64,000 nt of DNA from JBBREP01 sp036501845 (GCA_036501845.1 DASXZO010000102.1:1-64000), one strand, 5' to 3'; counted from the stretch's first letter, positions 41,034 through 51,021 are shown. A program made the numbers and translations. Notes: a model not told the origin generated them from the sequence alone.

Positions 41034-42821
41034 GTGAGCCGCACTACATCAGATCACGTGGAGAAAGCGCCGATGGACGCGCGTCGCATGGTGTTGGGGC
41101 GAAGCGCGATCGCGGTGGTTGTGGTCTGTGTCGTTGCCGCGCTCATTCTCGTGCCGTTGGTCTCGGCTCGACGACACGCCCAGACCCTTTCGACTCGCGG
41201 CGTCGTGTTGCAACGCGAGGTCGACGCCCTACGCACGACGCTCGGTGACTGGGGCATCCAGATCAATGCGCAGCTGGGAAGCGCGAGCCCCGGTGCTGCG
41301 ATCGACGCTGACGCCTTGTCGCACGGCGTGCAGCTCTTCTCGAGCGAGAAGTTGGAAGCCACCGCAGCACTGAAATCGCTACGTACGTTCGGCCTCGACG
41401 ACCTCGCCGACCGACTCAGCGCCGCGCGCAGCGCGTTCGACTCGTCGGTGTCTCGGTTCACGAGTCTCGTGAACTCATCGGGATTGTCGACTGCGCAGGT
41501 GGCGACCATCGTCGACTCGGAGCGCGCCGCGTACAGCACGATGTGGGATGCGGCGGCAAGCATTAGTGCGAGTGTGCAAGACCGTGTCGTCTCACCGGCG
41601 GCGCACGACGCAGTTTCGGATGCGAATCTCACCATTTTTGCCATCCTGATACTCGATGGCATTGTCATCGTCGCGCTGATCGCTTCCGCGTTTGTCACCG
41701 CTTCCCGTGTGCATCACGAAGATCTCGTGCGCCGGGCGGCCGAAACCCGTGGCGAATTCGAGCTGGGCCTGCAAGTTGCGCTCGACATGGCCCATACCGA
41801 GGCGTCGGTGTGGGGCGTGGTGAACGACGCCACCCGCGAAAGCGTCCCGCGCTTGGACGTCGATGTCCTTGTCGCTGACTCGAGCCACGCGCACTTCGCG
41901 CGAGCGCTCCAGACACCTGACGACTCCGCTGATGCATTGCGCGGTTGCGATGTGGGATCGCCGCTCGACTGCCCAGCGGCGATCCGCGGCCAGACGATGT
42001 CGTTCCGTTCCAGCGAGCTCCTCGATGCCTGCCCGCACCTCAAGAACCGTCCCACCGGTGCGTGCTCCGCCACGTGCGTGCCGTTCGGGATCGCCGGTCG
42101 CGCGCTTGGCGTGGTGCACGCGACGGCACCCGCCGATCAACCTCCGACCGAGAGTGAGAACGGGTATCTCCAGCTCATCACGCGGCGCGCATCGGAGCGT
42201 GTCGCTATGGTGCGCGCGTTCGACGAATCGGAAGTGCGAGCGAGCACGGACCCGCTCACAGGTTTGCTCAACCGCCGCAGCCTGGAGAATCAGGTACGCG
42301 AGCTGCGCGCGTCCAACGCCTCGTTCGCAGTCGCCTACGCCGACCTCGACCACTTCAAGCAGCTCAATGACGTGCATGGGCACGCCACCGGCGACCGAGC
42401 GCTCCGCCTCTTCGCCCGAGTGCTGCGTGACGCCGTCCGCCCAAACGATCTGGTCGCCCGCTACGGCGGCGAGGAATTCGTCATCGTCCTGCCTCATTGC
42501 AGCAACGATCACGCCGTCGCAGTGTGCGAACGCGTCCGCGAACGCCTCGCGCTCGCACTCAACACCGGCGCAATGCCAGCGTTCACGGTCTCGTTCGGCG
42601 TGAGCGGCACCATTGGTGACGACGAATTCGACGATGTCGTCACGCGCGCCGATCAGGCGCTTCTCGAGTCGAAACGCGGCGGCCGCGACCGTGTCACCGA
42701 AGGCGCAAGTCACTCGAATGGGCGGTCACGCGGGATGCCCGCCACCGCGACCAACCGCGACGGCACCCCAGCGCCGCAGCAACCCCTCGAAGACGTTGCC
42801 GCATTCTCCTCGCGGTCGTAG
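41034..42821 (+). CDS. Membrane-bound GGDEF diguanylate cyclase
   Basis: 595 residues from GTG 41034. TM1 is at ~22-44, a helical periplasmic sensor follows, and TM2 is near 200-222. A GAF-like region with several cysteines follows (DCPAAIRG, LDACPHLKN, ACSATCVPFG), possibly metal- or redox-sensing. The C-terminal GGDEF domain has DPLTGLLNRRSLE and the active site YGGEEFVIVLP. It should make c-di-GMP. A typical RxxD inhibitory site was not obvious. No EAL or HD-GYP gene is in the window. Divergent from the hybrid kinase gene. Confidence 0.9.
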   Translation: MSRTTSDHVEKAPMDARRMVLGRSAIAVVVVCVVAALILVPLVSARRHAQTLSTRGVVLQREVDALRTTLGDWGIQINAQLGSASPGAAIDADALSHGVQLFSSEKLEATAALKSLRTFGLDDLADRLSAARSAFDSSVSRFTSLVNSSGLSTAQVATIVDSERAAYSTMWDAAASISASVQDRVVSPAAHDAVSDANLTIFAILILDGIVIVALIASAFVTASRVHHEDLVRRAAETRGEFELGLQVALDMAHTEASVWGVVNDATRESVPRLDVDVLVADSSHAHFARALQTPDDSADALRGCDVGSPLDCPAAIRGQTMSFRSSELLDACPHLKNRPTGACSATCVPFGIAGRALGVVHATAPADQPPTESENGYLQLITRRASERVAMVRAFDESEVRASTDPLTGLLNRRSLENQVRELRASNASFAVAYADLDHFKQLNDVHGHATGDRALRLFARVLRDAVRPNDLVARYGGEEFVIVLPHCSNDHAVAVCERVRERLALALNTGAMPAFTVSFGVSGTIGDDEFDDVVTRADQALLESKRGGRDRVTEGASHSNGRSRGMPATATNRDGTPAPQQPLEDVAAFSSRS

Positions 42822-42841
42822 TCAGTTCGACCGCGCGCCGG

Positions 42842-45232
42842 TTAGTGGCCTGTGAGCGCGAGGAGAAATCCGACAAGCGACACGGAGAAGGATTGGGCTT
42901 CGGACGGCGAGAGGCCGTACTGACGCATCACGGTGACCAGCGCGCTCTGTTCACTCGTCGAATATGGCGAGGTGTATGTGTGCGGCCCGCTGCTGACCGG
43001 CGGCGTCACAGGCGACAACGTCGGCGAGTTCACGACTCCCACGAGGAACGCGAGGATGCCCACCGACGTCTTCTGCGCGGTCGCCGCGGTCTGCTTGTAA
43101 TAGGTGGCGTTCTTCAGCAGCCGGGTGTTGTCCGACGCGTTGTACGGCGTGGTCACGTTGACGGACGCGGCCTTCGGGGTGAACGACGCCGACGGTGGCG
43201 ATTTCGGTCCCGATCCGGAGAGGTTCACCGCCGCAACCGTTGCCCGCTGCGCGGTGCCGTTCGGAACGGACACGACTGCTCGCGACGCGCCGGCCGGAAC
43301 TGTGATCGTCTGGCCACCCGGGGTCGTCGTGATCACATAGCTCGAGACGGCTGATGTCCCCGACGACGATGGTGGTGACCACCCAACGGTGACCCATCCC
43401 GAGCCGCTGCTGACGAACGAGATCGTGGGCGCGCTCGGACATCCGGAACACGGGCCGCCGGACGTCGCAGTCACTTGTAACGCCTGGCTGAACTGACCCG
43501 ACGTCGTGGGATTCGAGTATTGCGGCCGTACGTCGATGGCGTACGTACCGGCGCTCGGTGGGTCGAAGTTGAACGAGGGGTTTGCGACAACTCCGCTCAG
43601 CGTCGGCGAACCCAATTGCTGTGTGTTGCTCAGTGCGACGTTGTCGAAGTACCACGCCGCGGAACTGCAGAGGCACACTGCACCACCATCGAAGGCGTAC
43701 GACGTCGCGAAGCGAATGTTGATCTGCTGTCCGGCGTACGGCGCGAGCGACACGGTCTTGTGCGTGAACGAAGTCTCGTCGCCACCCGCCTGTTGGAATG
43801 GCGCCGACGACCAGGTAGCGCCGCCGTCCGTCGACACTTCCACGCTCGCATCGAGGTGGTCGAAGTTGGCCGCCTCGCTGTCGAAGCTGAGTTGGCTGCT
43901 CGCGCCGGGCAGGAACGTGGGCTTCAGCGTCAGCGTGTCGGGATTGTCGAACTGTGTGATGTAGAGCTGGAACGCGTTGCTGCCGCTCACGACATGCGTG
44001 CTCTCGATGGGGTTGTAGCCGTCGACGTTCGCAGTCCAGTTCGTCAAGCCGTTCTCGGCACCGTCGTTCAAGGCCGAGATGGTGAGCGGCGTGGTGCGCC
44101 ACTGGTAGCCCGTCGCGTTCGGGATCGCAGGAACCGTGTACGCGCTGTTCTGGCCCACGGGCAGCGTCGTGGGACCGCTCGGCGTGTGCGCGCTGTCGCC
44201 CTTCGACGGATCGATGACCGTGACGTTGTACGTGGACGGCGCCACGACGTTGCCGTTCACGGTCACATTGCTCACGGTCACCGTGTAGGTCGTGTCGGCG
44301 CCGGGCTTCGGCCACGGTTGACCGTCGGTCACGCCGGCAACCGTTGGGATCCAGATCAGGGCGGGGTCGCCGTAGGGACCGTTGCGACCTTCGACGGTCA
44401 CGGGCACGCTGCTGCCGTTGCTCGACATCGTGACCGTCGCGTTCGTGAAGTCGGCGTTGGCGAGGCTGAAGCTCCAGCGCGGATACACGATCTGGTAGGG
44501 CACAAAGCCCTTCGGCGGCCACGCCATGAACCCGTCTCGAGGCGTCGGGATCGGGCTCACCGGTGGAGTGATCACGTATTGGGCTTCTGCCGCGGGGCTC
44601 GTGCCAGTGGCGGGCACGCTCCCCGACCCCATCACGTCAGTTGCCTCGTACAGCATGTTGCGCCGATGCCCGAGCACGTCGTCGTCGAACATCAGTTGGT
44701 CGATCGAGTCCGGGCCAGTGTTGCCGAGCGCGAGGTTCGACGCCGACGCACCGTCGGAGCCGTCCTGGCTCCAGCACGCCCACGAGGTGGGAGGCGCGTG
44801 GCTGAGGTCGCCTTGCGCGCTCATGATGAGCGCGGCCGCCTGTGCCTTGGTGTTGTAGGTGGAGTTCAGCGTGACGTTCGACGGCACGCCCGCCATCGCG
44901 CGGAAGTAGTTGATCCGCGTCAGCGTGGCGTTGAGGTAGTCACTCGACACGGTGCCGGGATTGCAGGCGGCGATGCTGCCCGTCCACCCGGGGTCGACGC
45001 CGTTCGACGACTCGTGGACCCGGTAATAGAACTGCCGCACGTCCTCGCGGTTCGACATCGTGACCGTGAACGGGCCTTGTGGAGTGGTCGACGGCGTGAC
45101 GGCGCGCCCGGCCGCAGCGTGCGGCGGCGCGACCGCGTTCGCCGATGTGATCGCCGCAACTCCGGCGGCACTCACGAATGTGGCAACGATCAGCGCGACG
45201 CGCGCCGACCAGATCGCGACGCCACGAACCAT
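42842..45232 (-). CDS. Large secreted CAP/SCP-domain protein with Ig and fibronectin-like modules
   Basis: 796 residues from ATG 45232, preceded by AAGGGG. Signal peptide at ~8-35. A CAP (SCP/PR-1/YkwD-like) domain spans ~75-215, with YLNATLTRINYFRAMAGVP, active-site-like His in LSHAP and HRRNML. Ig-like strands, a jelly-roll-like module (LTNWTANVDGYN to DNVALSN), a fibronectin type III module (WVTVGWSPPSSSG) and a helical C-terminus follow. It is probably surface-exposed. Bacterial CAP domains are of uncertain enzymatic role. Confidence 0.85.
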   Translation of the reverse strand: MVRGVAIWSARVALIVATFVSAAGVAAITSANAVAPPHAAAGRAVTPSTTPQGPFTVTMSNREDVRQFYYRVHESSNGVDPGWTGSIAACNPGTVSSDYLNATLTRINYFRAMAGVPSNVTLNSTYNTKAQAAALIMSAQGDLSHAPPTSWACWSQDGSDGASASNLALGNTGPDSIDQLMFDDDVLGHRRNMLYEATDVMGSGSVPATGTSPAAEAQYVITPPVSPIPTPRDGFMAWPPKGFVPYQIVYPRWSFSLANADFTNATVTMSSNGSSVPVTVEGRNGPYGDPALIWIPTVAGVTDGQPWPKPGADTTYTVTVSNVTVNGNVVAPSTYNVTVIDPSKGDSAHTPSGPTTLPVGQNSAYTVPAIPNATGYQWRTTPLTISALNDGAENGLTNWTANVDGYNPIESTHVVSGSNAFQLYITQFDNPDTLTLKPTFLPGASSQLSFDSEAANFDHLDASVEVSTDGGATWSSAPFQQAGGDETSFTHKTVSLAPYAGQQINIRFATSYAFDGGAVCLCSSAAWYFDNVALSNTQQLGSPTLSGVVANPSFNFDPPSAGTYAIDVRPQYSNPTTSGQFSQALQVTATSGGPCSGCPSAPTISFVSSGSGWVTVGWSPPSSSGTSAVSSYVITTTPGGQTITVPAGASRAVVSVPNGTAQRATVAAVNLSGSGPKSPPSASFTPKAASVNVTTPYNASDNTRLLKNATYYKQTAATAQKTSVGILAFLVGVVNSPTLSPVTPPVSSGPHTYTSPYSTSEQSALVTVMRQYGLSPSEAQSFSVSLVGFLLALTGH

Positions 45233-45366
45233 GGCCCGCACCCCTTCGTATTCACTCGGTCCCCAACCGGTCCCGAGTGTGCCAGTTCGCGCATTCTCCG
45301 TCAACGCACGGCCACCGGAGAGAACCGCAGCGTCCGCAACGCCGGGCCGTTTGACGGCCGAATGGC

Positions 45367-46386
45367 CTACCGTGCGTGACGACCGATGGCATCTTCCGGC
45401 ATCTTGCCAGGTGCCCGACACGCGGAATCGGTACTCGGACTCGAGCGCTTCGGCGGTGCGGCGATCGCCGACCCGAGCTCGGCGAGATCACGCTCGGCAT
45501 GACATTGACGGCGATAGAGCGTGAGCGCGTCGAAGCGCTCGATCACGTCGGCGTCGAACGCGAGCGGCCGAGGGCCGAGCGCGCGTCCGAACCGATCCTG
45601 CACCTCGCCGCATCCCGCATCCACGAGGTGACGAACGGCAAGGGCCCGCGTACGAGCGAGCCTGGCGTCGTCGGGATGGCGGTCGGCTTCGGCTCCAGCC
45701 GCATCCAAGATGGCCTCGAACGACCACCCGATCGCGGCCATCGCACCGAGGTGCGCCAAGTCGTGCGCATCGGTGCGACTCGCGCCGAGCGCATGGTCGA
45801 TGAGTCCCTGCGCGGCACCCGCCCAACACGCGGCCGGACCAATCGCACCATGCCAAAAACCAGGTCTGTCCAGGTACCAGCCCGCGTCGCCAACCTGCGC
45901 GCGTGCAGAGATCGTGAGCCCGTCGAAATCGACGAGCGCAGTGTTGGTGTCACGCATCGCGAACCCGCGCCATGCAGAAAGGTCGATCCGACTCGCGTTC
46001 AGCGCCTCGCCTGGTACCAGAAAGAGGACCGGACTCGCGCCGCACGAGGCGGTGACAAGTGCATCGTCGACGATTCCTGCGCCGGTGCAGAAGCCCTTCG
46101 ACCCGTAGAAGGTCACCGTGCCGTCGCGCACCTCGAACCGAAGCGTTTCGCGCGCGCTCTCGGACGCCCAGACACCGAGCACACGCCCGCGTGTCGGGAC
46201 GCAACCCGCCTCGTGCAGGATCTGCGTCGCGTCGATGTGGGCCTCGGCAAGCCGCGCCGTTGCAACATCGGCGCGCGCAATCGCGGCGAGCCGTCGCCAG
46301 CGCTCGCGCGTCTCGCCGTGTCCGATTGCCGGAAGCACGAGCTCGCCCTCATCGAGGAGACGGCGGACTCGGTCGCCGGCCTTCAC
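45367..46386 (-). CDS. Acyl-CoA dehydrogenase-like protein in MTase-GT2 trio
   Basis: 339 residues from GTG 46386, overlapping the GT2 stop (GTGA). It resembles acyl-CoA dehydrogenases in the middle domain (FYGSKGFCTGAGIVDDALVTA) and the helical C-terminal domain, but is shorter than the ~380-residue norm and has a minimal N-terminal domain. Such short ACAD-like proteins occur in operons with a NodS-type methyltransferase and a GT2, often with a PIG-L deacetylase, which I do not see here. It may be flavin-dependent and tailor a glycolipid or similar product. Confidence 0.75.
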   Translation of the reverse strand: MKAGDRVRRLLDEGELVLPAIGHGETRERWRRLAAIARADVATARLAEAHIDATQILHEAGCVPTRGRVLGVWASESARETLRFEVRDGTVTFYGSKGFCTGAGIVDDALVTASCGASPVLFLVPGEALNASRIDLSAWRGFAMRDTNTALVDFDGLTISARAQVGDAGWYLDRPGFWHGAIGPAACWAGAAQGLIDHALGASRTDAHDLAHLGAMAAIGWSFEAILDAAGAEADRHPDDARLARTRALAVRHLVDAGCGEVQDRFGRALGPRPLAFDADVIERFDALTLYRRQCHAERDLAELGSAIAAPPKRSSPSTDSACRAPGKMPEDAIGRHAR

Positions 46387-47108
46387 GACGACACTGTGGC
46401 GGGCAGCGCCTCGAGCGCGTCGAGATACGCGGCAAAACCATCCGGCGCGCGGCTCCGGCGGCGGCTGCTCGTGGTCACTGGGGCAAGTGTCGTGGAGACG
46501 ACGGGATAGCCCGCCGCGCGCAGACCGGCCCAAAGATCGTGATCCTCACCAGTGGCCAAGTCTCGCCAACCGCCGATCGCCGTGTAGGCGTCGGCGCGGA
46601 CGCCGAGGTTCGTGCCGTGGAGATGCGGATGCCATCCCGCGACCTTGACCGCGTAACGCCGCTCGAACAGCGCTCCAAGACCGGTCGGCCGGTCGCCGAA
46701 GGATGCGATCGACACGGTGCCCGCTACCGCTGCGGCACCACGCAACGCTGCCTCGCGATGCACCGTGATCCACTCCGCGGGCACCGTCGAGTCGGCGTCG
46801 GTCGAGAGCAGCCAGATGTCTCGCGTCGATCGCGACGAGAAGTGCTCGAGTGCCAGCGCGCAGCCCGTTCTCCGTGCCGCGCCGACGATGCCTTCGTCGA
46901 TCACACACACTTCGCCACGATCGCCGAGCGTTCGCCGGGCGCGGTCCGCCGTGCGGTCGAGGCAGCGATCGGCGACCACCACGATCCAGGCGCCCACCTG
47001 TGCTGATTCGACCGCTGCGATCACAGAATGGAGGCACGTGTCGATCACGGCCTCCTCATCACGGGCCGGGATCACGATCCCGACCGACCACGGCGGCGCG
47101 CCGCTCAC
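46383..47108 (-). CDS. Family 2 glycosyltransferase (241 aa)
   Basis: A short GT-A enzyme with GIVIPARDEEAVIDTCL at the N-terminus, metal/nucleotide-binding LLSTDADSTVP (DAD) and acceptor loop GTNLGVRADAYTAIGG, then ATGEDHDLW. No membrane segment, so cytoplasmic. It overlaps its two neighbours by 4 bases each. Sugar and acceptor unknown. Confidence 0.88.
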   Translation of the reverse strand: MSGAPPWSVGIVIPARDEEAVIDTCLHSVIAAVESAQVGAWIVVVADRCLDRTADRARRTLGDRGEVCVIDEGIVGAARRTGCALALEHFSSRSTRDIWLLSTDADSTVPAEWITVHREAALRGAAAVAGTVSIASFGDRPTGLGALFERRYAVKVAGWHPHLHGTNLGVRADAYTAIGGWRDLATGEDHDLWAGLRAAGYPVVSTTLAPVTTSSRRRSRAPDGFAAYLDALEALPATVSS

Positions 47109-47683
47109 ACGCGCGTCCAGACGTCGACCACGTACTCAGGACGCGCGAGATGTCTCACGTGCTTGCACTTCGCCGACAGGGCGTCGGAAATCACCTCGTG
47201 CACGACCGACCCGTGGAGCTGGTGGTCTGCACTGTCGCCGAGCCAATGGCACGCGAGGAGGTCTCCGGTGGGCTCGAGCGCGTCGGCAAGACGAACCACG
47301 ATCGCGCCGAGTTCGCCGACATCGAAGTAGTAACCCAGCTCCGCGAACACCACGAGGTCGAGGCCACGCGGCGGTGGATCGACCACAGACCCAACTGTCA
47401 CGTTGACGTGGGGGTACTGCGCACACCGCCGTCGCGCACACTCGACCGCGGTCGGCGACACATCGTTCGCGTCGAGTCGCGCACAGCGCGGCGCGAGACG
47501 AACACTCAACGCGCCCACCGAGCAACCCGGTTCGTATGCCCGCGCGTCACCACGCTCCGGTAGCTCGGCCAAGATGTCGTCGTATCGCTGCTGCTCGAAC
47601 GCAGATTCCGCGAAGTTCCACGGATCCTCATTCGCGCGGTAACGAGCCTCGAATGCTTCCGGGCTCCACGGTTCACCGGACAC
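47105..47683 (-). CDS. NodS-like SAM-dependent methyltransferase (192 aa)
   Basis: A 192-residue methyltransferase. It begins with FEARYRANEDPWNFAES, characteristic of the NodS-like group, then YEPGCSVGALSVRLA (motif I) and LVVFAELGYYFD. GTG start at 47683. It is first of the coupled trio with GT2 and the ACAD-like protein, and 26 bases downstream of the catalase stop. Presumably an N- or O-methyltransferase acting with the other two. Confidence 0.88.
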   Translation of the reverse strand: MSGEPWSPEAFEARYRANEDPWNFAESAFEQQRYDDILAELPERGDARAYEPGCSVGALSVRLAPRCARLDANDVSPTAVECARRRCAQYPHVNVTVGSVVDPPPRGLDLVVFAELGYYFDVGELGAIVVRLADALEPTGDLLACHWLGDSADHQLHGSVVHEVISDALSAKCKHVRHLARPEYVVDVWTRV

Positions 47684-47709
47684 TCAGGGCCACCCGTCTC
47701 ATCGGCTCG

Positions 47710-49860
47710 TCACCGTTCCCAGTGCCGATGAAGCGCCAGCGCGGCGAAGAATTCTTCGGCCGAGCCAGCGACGCCGGATGCACCGGGATCGATGCCGAGT
47801 GGCTCACTCCATGCCGGGTCGAGCAGCGCCACGGTCTTGTGATGGCGGTACGCCTCTTGGACGAAGACCCCCAGCGTGGGATCGGGCGCGGTCGCGAGGA
47901 TGACACCGTCGTATTCCACCGGATCTGTGATGTGCACAGACCGATCCACTGCCACATCCTGTTCGAGCTGGCCGAGATGCGGGCCGACGACGACGACTTC
48001 CACTCCGTCGGGATCGGCGGCGGTCCGCCACGCCGAGACCGCGCGGCGCGTCGTGTCGTCGCCGGCAAGCAGCGCGACGACGCGGCCGGCCGACACTCCG
48101 GGTTCGTCGCTCACAAGCGAGAGCGCCGGTGAGAGCTGCGCGGGTTCGAACGGGCGACCGCGCGGCGCGTCGATTCCGAGGTGCTGCGCCACACGCGTCG
48201 CGAGGTCGGCGTCCACATTCGCGAGTAGGCCGACGACCCGCGCGCCGACACCCTCACTCACGCACTTTGCGAGTTCGAAGCTGAACGCGGCGACGATGTG
48301 GTCCCGCTCGACATCGGTCAGTGATCGATAGAAGAGCGTGGCCTGCGTGAAGTGATCGTCGAAGCTCGCCGGCCGCAGCTTCAACTTCGGACCGTTCACG
48401 GCGTGAGGGCTATGCGTGTAGACGCCCTCGCCAGGGCGCGCGAACGGGCAGCCGCCTCCGAGACTGTTCGGCGAGTACGCCGTTGCGCCTTCGTGCACGG
48501 CTTGTTGCATGAACCCGTCGCGATTGTTGTCGTTGACGTCGGCGAGCGGCCGGTTCACCGGGATCTGGGCGAAATTCGGGCCACCGAGCCGGGTGAGTTG
48601 AGTGTCGAGGTACGAGAACAGCCGGGCCTGGAGCAGTGGATCGTCGACCAGACCGATCCCCGGGACCAAGTGCCCGGGATGGAACGCAACCTGCTCGGTC
48701 TCGGCGAAATAGTTCGCAGGATTCCGATCGAGCGTCATGGTCCCGACCAGGCGAACGGGACACAGCTCCTCGGGCACGAGCTTGGTTGCGTCGAGCAAGT
48801 CGATGCCCTCAAAAGTTTGGTCCGGCGTGTCGGGCATCACTTGCACACCGAGTTGCCACACCGGGAAATTGCCCGTCGCGATGCGCGCGTGCAGATCGCG
48901 CCGGTGATAGTCGGGATCGATACCGCCGAGCTTCTGCGACTCTTCCCACACCAGGCTGTGCACGCCGGCCGCGGGCTTCCAGTGCCATTTCACCAAGCGC
49001 GTCGACCCGTCGGGGGCCGTCAAGCGGAAGGTGTGGACGCCGAAGCCCTCCATGGTCGCGAACGAGCGAGGTATCGCACGATCGGACATGATCCACATGA
49101 GCATGTGCACGGACTCGGGCTGAAGCCCGACGAAGTCCCAGAACGTGTCATGGGCCGATTGCGCCTGCGGGATCTCGCGATCGGGTTCGGGCTTGACCGC
49201 GTGGATGAGATCCGGGAACTTGAGACCGTCTTGGATGAAGAACACCGGGATGTTGTTGCCGACGAGATCGAAGTTGCCCTCGTCGGTATAGAACTTCGTC
49301 GCGAAACCGCGAACGTCGCGCGCGGTGTCGGCCGAACCCCGCGAGCCGGCGACGGTGGAGAACCGTACGAACGTTGGGGTGCGAGCGCCCGACCGAAGGA
49401 AGGCTGCACCACAAATGTCTTCCAGGCCCTCGGTGACCTCGAACACACCGTGTGCGCCTGCACCACGCGCGTGCACCACCCGCTCGGGGATGCGCTCATG
49501 GTCGAAGTGCGTGATCTTCTCGCGGAGATGGAAGTCCTCGAGCAGCGTCGGCCCGCGGTCCCCCGCTTTCAACGAGTTGTCCGCGTCGTCGACCGCCAAC
49601 CCTTGCGCTGTCGTCAGCCGATCTCCCGCCTGAGCCCATGCGAGGTCCGTACCATCCGCAGCCGGCGTATCCGGCGAGAGGCTCACGAGTTTCCCCTGCG
49701 CACGCGCCCGTTCCGCCTTGGCTACAGACGCCGCCTTCTGCGACGGCTGGTTCGGCGTCGGATTCTCCCGCTCCGCCGCGCTCGTCGCTTCGTCGCGATT
49801 CGGGGAACGAGCGCCGTCTTCGGCAAGCGGACCCTTTGGCTTTCGCGCTGCACGCGCCAT
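47710..49860 (-). CDS. katE: Large-subunit catalase (HPII/KatE type)
   Basis: 716 residues, matching the ~700-750 of large clade 2 catalases. ATG 49860 follows GAGGAG. After a ~75-residue charged N-terminus come distal His in ERVVHARGAGAHG, Asn in DLVGNNIPVFF and the haem-ligand Tyr in ARLFSYLDTQLTRLG. The C-terminal ~150 residues form the flavodoxin-like domain (RVVALLAGDD, VEVVVVGPHLG) found only in large catalases. Cytoplasmic haem enzyme that breaks down hydrogen peroxide. It lies upstream of the methyltransferase trio on the same strand. Confidence 0.96.
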   Translation of the reverse strand: MARAARKPKGPLAEDGARSPNRDEATSAAERENPTPNQPSQKAASVAKAERARAQGKLVSLSPDTPAADGTDLAWAQAGDRLTTAQGLAVDDADNSLKAGDRGPTLLEDFHLREKITHFDHERIPERVVHARGAGAHGVFEVTEGLEDICGAAFLRSGARTPTFVRFSTVAGSRGSADTARDVRGFATKFYTDEGNFDLVGNNIPVFFIQDGLKFPDLIHAVKPEPDREIPQAQSAHDTFWDFVGLQPESVHMLMWIMSDRAIPRSFATMEGFGVHTFRLTAPDGSTRLVKWHWKPAAGVHSLVWEESQKLGGIDPDYHRRDLHARIATGNFPVWQLGVQVMPDTPDQTFEGIDLLDATKLVPEELCPVRLVGTMTLDRNPANYFAETEQVAFHPGHLVPGIGLVDDPLLQARLFSYLDTQLTRLGGPNFAQIPVNRPLADVNDNNRDGFMQQAVHEGATAYSPNSLGGGCPFARPGEGVYTHSPHAVNGPKLKLRPASFDDHFTQATLFYRSLTDVERDHIVAAFSFELAKCVSEGVGARVVGLLANVDADLATRVAQHLGIDAPRGRPFEPAQLSPALSLVSDEPGVSAGRVVALLAGDDTTRRAVSAWRTAADPDGVEVVVVGPHLGQLEQDVAVDRSVHITDPVEYDGVILATAPDPTLGVFVQEAYRHHKTVALLDPAWSEPLGIDPGASGVAGSAEEFFAALALHRHWER

Positions 49861-50060
49861 CTTGCTGCTCCTCGCGCCGCGCTCACTGCGCGACCATCCG
49901 CTCGCGGCGACCGGTGATCCGGCCACCGGCGCGTCTCGTACCCGACGCGGCGGTGATCCATGCGGCGCGGCCTGGGCGCGCAGCAATCAGCGCGCACGCG
50001 CGTCGGGGAGCAACGAGGGCCCCGCAGAAAAACAGCAGCCCTATCGAACGGACGGTTTGG

Positions 50061-50675
50061 CTACGGCACGCACGGACTCGTGCACGTGTACTTCACGGTC
50101 GCGCCGTGGAAGATGCCGCCGCTCGCCGCGTCGCCGGGATAGTCGGTGATCACGCTCGCCTTCCAGTCGATCACGTAGCGGCGGCCGTCCACCACGGTCG
50201 CGATCGGGTTGCCGGTCTTCGTGAACGTGCCCCGCACGCATGCCCCGAGGTGACTCGGTGTGGTGAACGACACGTTCGTCGTCGTGATGGCGCTCTGCGG
50301 GACGTACGACCCGAACGACAGCGACTCTCCGAAACAGCCGGTGCGATTGGCGGGGGTGACCGTGAAGCTCACGGCAGTGACCTTGGCGCCCTTGGGCAGG
50401 TCGATGCCGGCCTCGAACGTCACGTGCGTCGAGTTCGGTGCGGCTCCGCCCTCGAACGTGGCGGACACGCCACCGCCGCTGTTCGGAACGAACTGCGGAG
50501 CAACTCGCTCGTCGAGCGAATGCATGTCGGTTCCGGCGATCGTGCGCGTGAAGCTGGTCGGTGCGGCTGCGCTTCGCGCGGTGGTGGCGCCTGATGACGA
50601 CGTCACGGCCACCAGTCCGGCTGCAGCGGCGACGATCGGGACAGCAATGAGTGCGATGCGACGAAGCGTTGTCAT
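50061..50675 (-). CDS. Secreted protein of unknown function (204 aa)
   Basis: 204 residues with a signal peptide (RRIALIAVPIVAAAAGLVAV). The mature part is beta-rich with three Cys (GCFGE, ACVRG, TCTSPC) and an aromatic strand YVIDWKASVITDYP. It has no catalytic motif. The start codon at 50675 is the first in frame but has a poor ribosome-binding site. No family recognised. Confidence 0.7.
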   Translation of the reverse strand: MTTLRRIALIAVPIVAAAAGLVAVTSSSGATTARSAAAPTSFTRTIAGTDMHSLDERVAPQFVPNSGGGVSATFEGGAAPNSTHVTFEAGIDLPKGAKVTAVSFTVTPANRTGCFGESLSFGSYVPQSAITTTNVSFTTPSHLGACVRGTFTKTGNPIATVVDGRRYVIDWKASVITDYPGDAASGGIFHGATVKYTCTSPCVP

Positions 50676-50749
50676 GCGGCGCAGTCTCTCACTGTCCGCG
50701 ACAGTCCACCACCCAACGACGCACGCCCGGCTTGCTGGCTCGCCTCAGA

Positions 50750-50989
50750 TCAGCTTGGCGCGGCGCACGCTTGGAGCAGCTTGATCTCTCGAGCCGCGGC
50801 GGCCTCGAAGTCGTCGCGCCCGGACCCTGCGGCCGTGACCGCGTCGACGAGCGCGTCGATCTTCTGCCGTACCTCGTCCGCGCTCTGCGACGACACCAAC
50901 GTCACGGTCATACGGGCGGAATTCCCGGCGCCACCGCGCGCAAAACCCCCGAGCCCGGGCGGCACGCGGCATTGTTCGATCGTCGACAT
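50750..50989 (-). CDS. Small protein of unknown function downstream of the cyclase
   Basis: 79 codons; the last ~55 (VTLVSSQSADEVRQKIDALV, then RDDFEAAAAREIKLLQAC) have strong GC-rich third positions and predict two amphipathic helices. An internal ATG at 50911 could be the true start. It lies 32 bases downstream of the cyclase stop and may be co-transcribed. Function unknown. Confidence 0.5.
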   Translation of the reverse strand: MSTIEQCRVPPGLGGFARGGAGNSARMTVTLVSSQSADEVRQKIDALVDAVTAAGSGRDDFEAAAAREIKLLQACAAPS

Positions 50990-51021
50990 TTCGCCGCGCT
51001 CGCGCCGTTTCGATCCGCGGC

